Below, in pieces: positions 18,742 to 26,209 of a stretch of DNA of 64,000 nt. Position 1 is the first letter of the stretch. Each line of letters begins with the position of its first letter. The notes beneath the pieces were generated by a model. That model had not been told where the DNA came from. It saw only the letters and a program-made list of their open reading frames with translations, and searched no databases. Both the position numbers and the translations under genes were made by a program. The stretch comes from Pseudomonas tohonis (lineage in GTDB: Bacteria > Pseudomonadota > Gammaproteobacteria > Pseudomonadales > Pseudomonadaceae): the NCBI RefSeq assembly GCF_012767755.2, contig NZ_AP023189.1, positions 1,178,001 through 1,242,000 on the forward strand, in the 5' to 3' direction.

Positions 18742-19329
18742 ATGCCCCATGTCATCGCCCTGATCCTCGCCGCCGGCCGTGGCACCCGCTTCGGCAGCGA
18801 CAAGCGCCAGGCGCGCCTGGCCGACGGGCGCACCCTGCTGGCGGCCAGCGTGGAGCGGGCGCGGGCGGTGTTCGACGAGGTGCGGGTGGTGCTGCGCCCG
18901 GAGGACGACCCGGCGGCGCTGGGCCTGCCCGCCGCTTGCCCGGTCATCCGCTGCGCGGACGCCGACCAGGGCATGGGCCACAGCCTGGCTGCCGGTGCGC
19001 GCGGGTTATCCACAGCCCCGGGCGATGCCCTGGCGGTGTTGCTGGGCGACATGCCCTGGCTGGCCGAGGCCACCCTGCGCGAGCTGCTGGCGCGGGCCGA
19101 CGCCCGGCGCATCCTGTTTCCGCTGCACCAGGGCCAGCGTGGCCACCCGGTGATCTTCGGCCGGGCCTTCTGGCCCGAGCTCGAACGCCTCCAGGGCGAC
19201 GAGGGCGCCCGGGCGGTGCTCGCCGCCCATCGCGAGGCCTGGTTGGCGCTGGAGGTGGACGACCCCGGCGTGGTGCTGGACGTGGATACGCCCCAGGCCC
19301 TTGATACGGGACAGGTGGAAAGGCCGTAG
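18742..19329 (+). CDS. MocA/MobA-like nucleotidyltransferase
   Basis: A 195-residue NTP transferase with the N-terminal signature LILAAGRGTRFGSDKR and later GHSLAAGAR, LLGDMPW and GHPVIFGR, all typical of the MocA branch that joins CTP to molybdopterin to make the cytosine dinucleotide cofactor used by this class of hydroxylase. Its AGGAGG site lies 8 bases before the start. Together with the XdhC-like gene it provides local cofactor finishing. A perfect TTATCCACA sequence inside the gene is considered chance. Confidence 0.85.
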   Translation: MPHVIALILAAGRGTRFGSDKRQARLADGRTLLAASVERARAVFDEVRVVLRPEDDPAALGLPAACPVIRCADADQGMGHSLAAGARGLSTAPGDALAVLLGDMPWLAEATLRELLARADARRILFPLHQGQRGHPVIFGRAFWPELERLQGDEGARAVLAAHREAWLALEVDDPGVVLDVDTPQALDTGQVERP

Positions 19330-19356
19330 GCGTGCACCGGCTGCCAGGGGGGCAGG

Positions 19357-19382
19357 GGTGGATGACGCTTCATCCATCCACC
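19357..19382 (-). repeat. AAGCG-loop hairpin, copy 2
   Basis: Stem GGTGGATG with CCATCCACC and loop ACGCTTCAT; the loop read on the minus strand contains TGAAGCG, so the element is inverted relative to copy 1. Confidence 0.65.
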
Positions 19383-19544
19383 AGGCGGGTTGGCGGGCTG
19401 CTCAGGACTGTCCAGTGACCTTGTAGCGGAGCTCCGGTCCGGCTCCGTGTTTGTCCAGGGTTATCCACTCGCTGCGGCAACCTGCCGCGTGGCAATCGAC
19501 CACAGCATTTTCCCTCGAGCGAAGCGCTACTCTTTAGCTGCTGA

Positions 19545-19558
19545 TTGATCTGCGTCAA
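19545..19558. promoter_or_regulatory. Anr/Fnr-type box upstream of cioAB
   Basis: TTGATCTGCGTCAA matches the TTGAT-N4-ATCAA consensus at 9 of 10 fixed positions. In P. aeruginosa the oxygen regulator Anr represses cioAB when oxygen is low (known from the literature), so a site at this place, 150 bases before cioA, is expected. Confidence 0.6.
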
Positions 19559-19708
19559 TGCCCGCCCCTTGGGCTTGCGCTTGCGGCTGAACGAGCCGCC
19601 ATCTCCCTGAAACCTCACATAAAAAGAACGAATTCCCAGGGCCAGCGCTCCAATTGCCGGAGTGACCCGCCCAGGGCCGTGCCCGTGAACCAGCTAGAGG
19701 ACGTCGTA

Positions 19709-21154
19709 ATGTTCGGATTGGAGGCTCTTGATCTCGCCCGAATCCAGTTCGCCTTCACCATTTCCTTCCACATCATCTTTCCGGCCATCACCATCGGCCT
19801 GGCGAGTTACCTGGCGGTACTGGAAGGCTTGTGGCTGAAGACCAACCGGGAGGTCTACCGCGACCTCTATCACTTCTGGTCGAAGATTTTCGCCGTCAAC
19901 TTCGGCATGGGCGTGGTGTCCGGCCTGGTGATGGCCTATCAGTTCGGCACCAACTGGAGCGCGTTCTCCGACTTCGCCGGCTCGGTCACCGGGCCGCTGC
20001 TGACCTATGAGGTGCTCACCGCGTTCTTCCTCGAAGCCGGCTTCCTCGGCGTGATGCTGTTCGGCTGGAACCGCGTCGGGCCGGGCCTGCACTTCTTCTC
20101 CACGGTGATGGTGGCCATCGGCACGCTGATCTCCACCTTCTGGATCCTGGCCTCCAACAGCTGGATGCAGACGCCCCAGGGCTTCGAGATCGTCGATGGC
20201 CGGGTGATCCCCACCGACTGGTTCGCGGTGATCTTCAACCCGTCCTTCCCCTATCGCCTGGCCCACATGGCCACCGCGGCCTTCCTCGCCACGGCGTTCT
20301 TCGTCGGCTCCTCGGCGGCCTGGCACCTGCTGCGCGGCCGGGACAACCCGGCGATCCGCCAGATGCTTTCCATGGCCATGTGGATGGCCCTGCTGGTGGC
20401 GCCGGTGCAGGCCTTCATCGGCGACATGCACGGCCTCAACACCCTGGAACACCAACCGGCGAAGATCGCCGCCATCGAGGGCCACTGGGAGAACCCGCCC
20501 GGCGAGGCCACGCCGCTGATCCTCTTCGGCTGGCCGGACATGGAGCGCGAGGAAACCCGCTTCAAGGTGGAGATCCCCTACCTGGGCAGCCTCATCCTCA
20601 CCCACAGCCTGGACAAGCAGGTGCCGGCGCTGAAGGAGTTCCCCAAGGAAGACCGGCCCAACTCCACCATCGTCTTCTGGTCGTTCCGCATCATGGTCGC
20701 CCTGGGCCTGCTGATGATCCTGGTCGGCGTCTGGAGCCTGTGGCTGCGCTGGCGCGGCGGGCTGTTCAGCTCGCGGCCGTTCCTCCACCTGTGCCTGTGG
20801 ATGGGGCCGTCCGGGCTGATCGCGATCCTCGCCGGCTGGTTCACCACCGAGATCGGCCGCCAGCCCTGGGTCGTGTACGGACTGATGCGCACCGCCGACG
20901 CCTCGTCGAACCACAGCTTCGCGCAGATGAGCCTCACCCTGATCATGTTCGTGGTGGTCTATTTCGCCGTGTTCGGCGCCGGCTTCAGCTACCTGCTGCG
21001 CCTGGTGCGCAAGGGGCCGAAGACCGACGAGGGCAAGGAGCAGGGCATCGGTGGTCCCGGCCAGAAACGTACGCCGGCGCGGCCCATCTCGGCGGCCGAC
21101 GAGAATATGGAAGACGACGACAACTCGGGTGACGACCTGGGCGCGAGGAACTGA
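19709..21154 (+). CDS. cioA: cyanide-insensitive terminal oxidase subunit I
   Basis: A 481-residue bd-type quinol oxidase subunit with about nine membrane segments. The N-terminus MFGLEALDLARIQFAFTISFH holds an early conserved His haem ligand; GRQPW is at residues 383-387. The quinol-binding loop is short, the mark of the CioA branch and not of E. coli CydA. It oxidises ubiquinol and reduces oxygen to water while resisting cyanide. I choose ATG 19709, with AGAGGA upstream and the family's usual first residues, over a GTG 30 bases earlier. The C-terminal 40 residues are charged and cytoplasmic. Confidence 0.95.
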   Translation: MFGLEALDLARIQFAFTISFHIIFPAITIGLASYLAVLEGLWLKTNREVYRDLYHFWSKIFAVNFGMGVVSGLVMAYQFGTNWSAFSDFAGSVTGPLLTYEVLTAFFLEAGFLGVMLFGWNRVGPGLHFFSTVMVAIGTLISTFWILASNSWMQTPQGFEIVDGRVIPTDWFAVIFNPSFPYRLAHMATAAFLATAFFVGSSAAWHLLRGRDNPAIRQMLSMAMWMALLVAPVQAFIGDMHGLNTLEHQPAKIAAIEGHWENPPGEATPLILFGWPDMEREETRFKVEIPYLGSLILTHSLDKQVPALKEFPKEDRPNSTIVFWSFRIMVALGLLMILVGVWSLWLRWRGGLFSSRPFLHLCLWMGPSGLIAILAGWFTTEIGRQPWVVYGLMRTADASSNHSFAQMSLTLIMFVVVYFAVFGAGFSYLLRLVRKGPKTDEGKEQGIGGPGQKRTPARPISAADENMEDDDNSGDDLGARN

Positions 21155-21156
21155 AC

Positions 21157-22164
21157 ATGGGCATCGACCTTTCTCTGATCTGGGCGATCATCATCGTCTT
21201 CGGCGTGATGATGTACGTGGTGATGGACGGCTTCGACCTGGGCATCGGCATCCTCTTCCCCTTCGTCAAGGACGACTCCGAGCGCGACGTGATGATGAAC
21301 ACCGTCGCGCCGGTGTGGGACGGTAACGAGACCTGGCTGGTGCTGGGCGGGGCGGGCCTGTTCGCGGCCTTCCCGCTGGCCTACTCGGTGGTGCTCAGCG
21401 CGCTCTACCTGCCGCTGATCTTCATGCTCATCGGCCTGGTGTTCCGCGGCGTGGCCTTCGAGTTCCGCTTCAAGGCCAAGGAGCACAAGCGCCACATCTG
21501 GGACAAGGCCTTCATCGGCGGCTCCCTGGCGGCGACCTTCTTCCAGGGCGTGGCCCTGGGGGCCTTCATCGAGGGCATCCCCGTGGAGAACCGCCAGTTC
21601 GCCGGCGGCGGGCTGGACTGGCTGGCGCCGTTCCCGATCTTCAGCGGCCTGGGGCTGGTGGCGGCCTATGCGCTGCTCGGCTGCACCTGGCTGATCATGA
21701 AGACCGAAGGCCGCCTGCAGGAGCAGATGCACGACATGGCCCGGCCGCTGGCCCTGGTGCTGCTGGCGGTGATCGGCATCGTCAGCATCTGGACGCCCCT
21801 GTCCCACGGCGAGATCGCCCAGCGCTGGTTCAGCCTGCCCAACCTGTTCTGGTTCCTGCCGGTGCCGCTGCTGGTGCTGGTGACCTTCTTCTACCTGCTG
21901 CGATCGGTGGCGAACTACGACAACATCAAGCCCTTCGTGCTCACCCTGATCCTCATCTTCCTCGGCTACAGCGGCCTGGGAATCAGCCTCTGGCCGAACA
22001 TCGTGCCGGGCTCGCTGAGCATCTGGCAGGCCGCCGCGCCGCCGCAGAGCCAGGGCTTCGCGCTGGTGGGGGCGCTGTTCATCATCCCCTTCATCCTCGT
22101 GTACACCGCCTGGAGCTACTACGTGTTCCGCGGCAAGGTCACCCCGGACCAGGGCTACCACTAG
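21157..22164 (+). CDS. cioB: cyanide-insensitive terminal oxidase subunit II
   Basis: A 335-residue CydB-family subunit with eight or nine membrane segments, opening with the typical LSLIWAIIIVFGVMMYVVMDGFDLGIGILFPF and WDGNETWLVLGG. It stabilises the haem site of CioA. Two bases separate it from cioA, and a 48-residue DUF2474 gene follows after 17 bases, giving a complete cioAB-small subunit operon. Confidence 0.95.
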   Translation: MGIDLSLIWAIIIVFGVMMYVVMDGFDLGIGILFPFVKDDSERDVMMNTVAPVWDGNETWLVLGGAGLFAAFPLAYSVVLSALYLPLIFMLIGLVFRGVAFEFRFKAKEHKRHIWDKAFIGGSLAATFFQGVALGAFIEGIPVENRQFAGGGLDWLAPFPIFSGLGLVAAYALLGCTWLIMKTEGRLQEQMHDMARPLALVLLAVIGIVSIWTPLSHGEIAQRWFSLPNLFWFLPVPLLVLVTFFYLLRSVANYDNIKPFVLTLILIFLGYSGLGISLWPNIVPGSLSIWQAAAPPQSQGFALVGALFIIPFILVYTAWSYYVFRGKVTPDQGYH

Positions 22165-22181
22165 TGGACAGGAGAGCGACC

Positions 22182-22328
22182 ATGGCTGTGGACAACCCCG
22201 AGAAGAAACCCCTGTGGCAGCGCCTGGGCTGGCTGCTAGCGATCTGGACCGGCAGCGTCCTGGCCCTGGGCGTGGTGTCGTACCTGCTGCGCCTGTTCAT
22301 GAATGCGGCGGGGCTGAGCACGCCCTGA
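22182..22328 (+). CDS. DUF2474 small membrane protein, CioAB accessory
   Basis: A 48-residue protein, MAVDNPEKKPLWQRLGWLLA at its start, then a single hydrophobic helix (about residues 18-40) and a short periplasmic end. The KPLWQRLGWLLAIWTGSV pattern is that of DUF2474, small proteins found after cioB and thought to play the role CydX plays for CydAB. A GGAGAG site lies 5-10 bases before the ATG. Short genes like this are often missed. Confidence 0.8.
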   Translation: MAVDNPEKKPLWQRLGWLLAIWTGSVLALGVVSYLLRLFMNAAGLSTP

Positions 22329-22421
22329 GCAGGGCTCGGACCCGCTCCTGCTCGTTCCTGTAGAGCGAGCTCTGCTCGCGAAGCTCTTTGCGACGGGCAG
22401 GATGCCCGGCCCGGCTCCGAT

Positions 22422-22523
22422 GGTGGACCGGTGAAGCGGGGTCCACCCTGCGCGACTGAGCGGGTTCCCTCGGTATCAGGGAGCGCTGGGGCGGCAGGTT
22501 GGATGTCGCTTTTTACATCCACC
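22422..22523. repeat. AAGCG-loop hairpins, copies 3 and 4
   Basis: Two elements in opposite orientation. Copy 3 (22422-22447): stem GGTGGACC/GGTCCACC, loop GGTGAAGCGG. Copy 4 (22498-22523): stem GTTGGATGT/ACATCCACC-like, loop CGCTTTTT, the reverse complement of AAAAAGCG. A worn REP-like hairpin (GCGAGC/GCTCGC) lies just before, near 22365-22378. Together they fill most of the cioB-rlmG gap. Confidence 0.7.
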
Positions 22524-22591
22524 GGCGATGCCCGGCTGGCTCCGAGGGTGGGCCCGCGAATCCCTACGACGACGCCCGAATGATCGCGCCC

Positions 22592-23716
22592 CTATTTGCT
22601 GGCCTTGAGGATCACGAACTTGGGCGTGGCGGCGATCTGTTCGACGCCGCGGTACAGGCGCTTGAGCTTGGCGTGGTAGCCCAGGTGGCGGTTGCCGACT
22701 ATCCACAGCTCTCCGCCGGTGACCAGCGCATCGCGCGCCTGCACGAACATGCGCCAGGCGAGGAAGTCGCCCACCACCTGCTGCTGGTGGAAGGGCGGGT
22801 TGCACAGCACCAGGTCCAGCGAGCCGGCCGGCTGCTCGGCGAGGCCGTCGCCGGGGCGGATCTCCACCGGGCGCTCGCCCAGGGCCGCGCGCCAGTTATC
22901 CACAGCCGATTGCACGGCCATGTACGACTCATCCACCAGCGTCAGCTGCGCTTCCGGGTTGGCCAGGGCGTAGGCGATGCCGAGCACGCCATTGCCGCAG
23001 CCGAGGTCGGCCACGCGGGTGGCGTCCAGGCGCCTGGGCAGGTGCGGGAGGAAGGCGCGGGTGCCGATGTCCAGGCCTTCGCGGCAGAACACGTTGGCGT
23101 GGTTGAGCAGCTCGAGGCGCGGTTCGTCGAGCTGGTAGCGGGTCGGGTAGGGCGAGCGGGCGGCCGGTCGGCCCGCCGCCGTGGCCACCAGCAGGCGGGC
23201 CTTCTTCACCGCCAGCGAGGCCTGCATCGGGCCGATGTACTTCTCCAGCAGGTCGCCGGCGGCGTGGGGCAGGTGCTTGACCATGCCGGCGGCCACCACC
23301 GTGGCGCCGGGCGCCAGGCGAGCCTGCAGGCGGATCAGTTGCTCTTCCATCAGCGCCAGGGTCTTGGGCACGCGGACCAGCACGCGGTCGAAGGTGCCGT
23401 CGATCGGTTCGCTGGCCGGCACGAAGCGCACCGCGTCGGTGGCCAGGCCGTTGCGCGCGAGGTTGCGTTGCAGGCCGAGGAAGCCCAGGTGCGAGTCGCC
23501 GCTGCTGGTGACCTGCACGTGCGGCGCCAGGCTGGCGGCCAGGGCGCCGAAGCTGTCGTTGAGCACCAGCACCCGGGTGGCGGCGTCGGGCGCCTGTTCG
23601 TGCAGGTGGCCGAGCAGGTACTCGTCGGCGGCGTCGAAGGCCTGCAGCGGGTCGTTCGGCTGGTCGGGAACGCGGACCAGGTCGAGCTGGCCGAAAGGGG
23701 TGAGCAGTTGGGGCAT
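22592..23716 (-). CDS. rlmG: 23S rRNA (guanine-1835-N2)-methyltransferase
   Basis: A 374-residue enzyme with two methyltransferase-like domains. The N-terminal one is degenerate; the C-terminal one has the SAM motif VADLGCGNGVLGIAYA (about residue 230) and the catalytic NPPFHQQ motif of N2-guanine methylases. Length and the double domain fit RlmG rather than the shorter RsmC-like single-domain relatives. It stands alone and convergent with the cio operon. Confidence 0.9.
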   Translation of the reverse strand: MPQLLTPFGQLDLVRVPDQPNDPLQAFDAADEYLLGHLHEQAPDAATRVLVLNDSFGALAASLAPHVQVTSSGDSHLGFLGLQRNLARNGLATDAVRFVPASEPIDGTFDRVLVRVPKTLALMEEQLIRLQARLAPGATVVAAGMVKHLPHAAGDLLEKYIGPMQASLAVKKARLLVATAAGRPAARSPYPTRYQLDEPRLELLNHANVFCREGLDIGTRAFLPHLPRRLDATRVADLGCGNGVLGIAYALANPEAQLTLVDESYMAVQSAVDNWRAALGERPVEIRPGDGLAEQPAGSLDLVLCNPPFHQQQVVGDFLAWRMFVQARDALVTGGELWIVGNRHLGYHAKLKRLYRGVEQIAATPKFVILKASK

Positions 23717-24043
23717 CGGGAACTCTGGAAAGGGCTGAGGGCGGAGATTGTGCTGGAAGTGAGAGCTGGTTGGGATTAGCGGTGCTTGTTTATTGATCAG
23801 TTTTGCCTAAGAATCCGCGCCTCTGATTTCGGCCCGCCATCCCATGGCGATTCTCTGCGCCGGAACAGCTCCAATAATAACCAGGCATCTGGCATTTCTC
23901 TGCCCTGAACGACCTGGTACGCCGTAAAAAACGGTGCGTACCCGCTGGTTGGGAGCGGGCGTTCCACCGAAAAAAACCTTATTCCAGACGGAGCCGACGC
24001 GCATGGCGCGGGCTTCGCCGTTGCCATTTGCACAGGTGCATAC
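23717..24043. other. intergenic region upstream of dctP-like gene
   Basis: A 327-base region between the divergent rlmG and the TRAP binding protein gene, richer in A and T than its surroundings. It has an imperfect inverted repeat around 23920-23942 (TACGCCGT/ACGGTGCGTA). I find no complete promoter: a sigma-54-like TGGCAT...TGCC has wrong spacing. Only a weak ribosome site precedes the gene. Confidence 0.4.
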
Positions 24044-25036
24044 ATGTACAAGTCTCTGTTCGGGGCGCTGTTCGCTTCGCTCATGGTCCTTTCCAGCTCC
24101 GCGCTGGCCGAGGAGCCGATCCTCATCAAGTTCTCCCACGTCGTGGCCGAGGACACGCCCAAGGGCAAGGGCGCGCTGCTGTTCAAGAAGCTGGTGGAAG
24201 AACGCCTGCCGGGCAAGGTGAAGGTCGAGGTCTACCCGAACTCCAGCCTCTTCGGCGACGCCGACGAGATCCAGGCGCTGCAGAGCGGCCAGGTGCAGAT
24301 GCTGGCGCCCTCGCTGTCCAAGTTCGAGGCGTACACCAAGCAGTTGCAGGTATTCGACCTGCCGTTCCTGTTCGATGACCTCGAAGCCGTGAAGCGCTTC
24401 CAGAAGCGCGACAAGAGCCGCGAGCTGCTGCGCTCGATGTCCAAGCAGGGCATCTATGGCCTGGGCTACTGGAACAACGGCATGAAGGAGCTGACCTCCA
24501 GCCGCGAGCTGCGCAAGCCCGAGGACGCCAAGGGCCTGGCCTTCCGTATCCAGCCGTCCTCCGTGCTCGACGCGCAGTTCGGCCTGCTCGGCGCCAAGAC
24601 CGTGAAGATGCCCTTCGCCGACGCCTTCAAGGCGCTGCAGGCCGGCACCATCCAGGGCACCGAAGGCCCCTGGTCGAACATCGCCAGCCAAAAGATCGAC
24701 ACCGTCCAGCCCTACGTCATCGAGACCAACCACGGTTCGCTGAACTACATGCTGATCACCAACCAGAAATTCTGGATCAGCATCCCGTACCAGACCCGCA
24801 CCGAGCTGGAAGCGATCATCGAAGAGGTCACCTTCGCGGTGAACAAGGAAGCCGAGGCGATGAACCAGAAGGACCGCGAGCGCGTCATCGCCGCCGGCAA
24901 GACCAAGGTGATCACCCTCACCCCCGAGGAGCGTGACGCCTGGCGCCAGGCCCTGTTGCCGCTGTGGAAGACCTACGAGGCGGAGATCGGTGCCGACGTG
25001 TTGCGCGCGGCCCAGACCGTCAACCGCAAGCACTGA
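24044..25036 (+). CDS. TRAP transporter solute-binding protein, DctP family
   Basis: A 330-residue periplasmic binding protein with a Sec signal cut after SSSALA (about residue 22). The body follows the DctP pattern: IKFSHVVAEDTPKGKGA, a conserved region GLAFRIQPSSVLDAQFGLLG with the arginine that holds the substrate carboxylate, and EGPWSNI. It should capture C4-dicarboxylates or related acids. No dctQ or dctM membrane gene is adjacent, so it either works with membrane parts encoded elsewhere or has a sensing role. An intrinsic-like hairpin follows its stop. Confidence 0.9.
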   Translation: MYKSLFGALFASLMVLSSSALAEEPILIKFSHVVAEDTPKGKGALLFKKLVEERLPGKVKVEVYPNSSLFGDADEIQALQSGQVQMLAPSLSKFEAYTKQLQVFDLPFLFDDLEAVKRFQKRDKSRELLRSMSKQGIYGLGYWNNGMKELTSSRELRKPEDAKGLAFRIQPSSVLDAQFGLLGAKTVKMPFADAFKALQAGTIQGTEGPWSNIASQKIDTVQPYVIETNHGSLNYMLITNQKFWISIPYQTRTELEAIIEEVTFAVNKEAEAMNQKDRERVIAAGKTKVITLTPEERDAWRQALLPLWKTYEAEIGADVLRAAQTVNRKH

Positions 25037-25054
25037 CCGGTCTATAGCCACAAC

Positions 25055-25085
25055 GCGCGCGGGTGTTTCCCGCGCGCGCTTTGCG
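25055..25085 (+). terminator. GC-rich hairpin after the dctP-like gene
   Basis: Stem GCGCGCGGG/CCCGCGCGC with loop TGTTT, followed by GCTTTGC. The T tract is weak, so termination may be partial and some transcripts may continue into fprB. Confidence 0.45.
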
Positions 25086-25120
25086 GGACACTGGCGGGGT
25101 TCCAGCGACAGGAGCCCGCA

Positions 25121-25897
25121 ATGAGCGCCAGCGAAGAGAAGTTCACCCGCCAGACCCTGCTCGACGTCCAGACCCTGACGCCGAGCCTGTTCACCCTGCG
25201 CACCACCCGTGACCCCGGCTTTCGCTTCCGCGCCGGCCAGTTCGCCCGCCTGGGCGTGACCAGGGCCGATGGCAGCACCGTGTGGCGCGCCTACTCCATG
25301 GTGTCGGCCCCCCATGACGAGCACCTGGAGTTCTTCTCCATCGTGGTGCCCGGCGGCGAATTCACCAGCGAGCTGAGCCGCCTCGCCGTGGGCGACACGC
25401 TGCTGGTCGACAAGCAGGCCTTCGGTTTCCTCACCCTCGATCGCTTCAATGACGGCCGCGACCTCTGGCTGCTGGCCACCGGCACCGGTATCGCGCCTTT
25501 CCTGTCCATCCTCCAGGACCTGGAGGTGTGGCAACGCTTCGAGCGCATCGTGCTGGTGTACAGCGCGCGGCATGAACGCGAGCTGGCCTACCAGCCGTTG
25601 ATCGCGGGCCTGAAGGGCCTGGAGCATCTGGAAGGCGTCGCCGACAAGCTGACCTACATCCCGGTGGTGACCCGCGAGCAGGTGCCGGGTGCGCTGAACG
25701 GGCGCATCACCACGCTGATCGAGAACGGCGAGCTGGAACGCGTCGCGGGCCTGGCGCTGGCCCCCGAGCACTCGCGGGTGATGCTCTGCGGCAACCCGCA
25801 GATGATCGAAGACACCCGTGCCGTGCTCAAGGCCCGCGACATGAACCTGGCCCTGACCCGCCGGCCCGGGCAGGTGGCGGTGGAGAACTACTGGTAG
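25121..25897 (+). CDS. ferredoxin-NADP+ reductase, FprB type
   Basis: A 258-residue flavoenzyme with an N-terminal FAD-binding barrel (RAYSMVSAPHD, the RxYS motif) and a C-terminal NADP domain (LLATGTGIAPFLSIL, the GTGIAPF motif; CGNPQM). It ends VAVENYW, the aromatic end expected in Fpr proteins. It exchanges electrons between NADPH and ferredoxin or flavodoxin, often in defence against oxidative stress. A CAGGAG site lies just before ATG 25121. It is convergent with the orphan oxidase genes. Confidence 0.9.
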   Translation: MSASEEKFTRQTLLDVQTLTPSLFTLRTTRDPGFRFRAGQFARLGVTRADGSTVWRAYSMVSAPHDEHLEFFSIVVPGGEFTSELSRLAVGDTLLVDKQAFGFLTLDRFNDGRDLWLLATGTGIAPFLSILQDLEVWQRFERIVLVYSARHERELAYQPLIAGLKGLEHLEGVADKLTYIPVVTREQVPGALNGRITTLIENGELERVAGLALAPEHSRVMLCGNPQMIEDTRAVLKARDMNLALTRRPGQVAVENYW

Positions 25898-25953
25898 AAG
25901 ACGCTGGCCCAGCGAGCCTTTGTCTCTTTCGGCGCTTTTGCAAGGCGCGGGCT

Positions 25954-26199
25954 TCACATCTCCACATCCCCACGACTCGCACAAGCGCCGTCGCAGCGCC
26001 CGGGGCAGCTGCAACCGGTGCTGCTGCGCCCGGTGGCGCGCTCCATGCGCCGGGCCACGGGTTCGTCGTCGGCGAAGGGCAGCATGGTGGCTTCGTCGAT
26101 CTGCCGCTGGTCCTTGCCGCCCAGGCTGAGCTGGGTGGCGACGTAGAAGAACACCAGGGCGCCGAGGGACAGCAGCCCGTAGAAGCCATCCAGGTCCAT
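25954..26199 (-). CDS. small CcoQ-like protein with cysteine-rich tail
   Basis: An 81-residue protein. Residues 1-60 look like a CcoQ subunit of cbb3 oxidases: one membrane helix (about 5-24) and a short polar stretch with DEATMLPFADDEP. Residues 61-81 add a tail with Cys63, Cys65, Cys69 and Cys73 (CSCPGRCDGAC), which ordinary CcoQ proteins lack and which could bind metal or haem. It follows ccoN after 10 bases, so the two are surely co-expressed. Assignment to CcoQ is by size, topology and place, not by strong similarity. Confidence 0.7.
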   Translation of the reverse strand: MDLDGFYGLLSLGALVFFYVATQLSLGGKDQRQIDEATMLPFADDEPVARRMERATGRSSTGCSCPGRCDGACASRGDVEM

Positions 26200-26209
26200 G
26201 GCCGCCTCC

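Larger units (their letters stand above)
19330..19708 (+). promoter_or_regulatory. cioAB upstream region
   Basis: A 379-base non-coding region. It holds one AAGCG-loop hairpin at 19357-19382, a likely Anr/Fnr site at 19545-19558, and an AGAGGA ribosome site at 19695-19700 that decides the cioA start. No clear -35/-10 pair could be called. Confidence 0.5.

Noticed and set aside
11702..22908. Several perfect TTATCCACA DnaA-box-like sequences (near 11703, 19006 and 22898)
   Set aside because: They lie far apart inside coding sequences, not clustered, and no dnaA, dnaN or AT-rich unwinding region is present, so no origin is supported.
23890..23910. Sigma-54-like TGGCAT...TGCC before the dctP-like gene
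   Set aside because: The distance between the GG and GC elements is nine bases instead of ten, and bases are otherwise poor.
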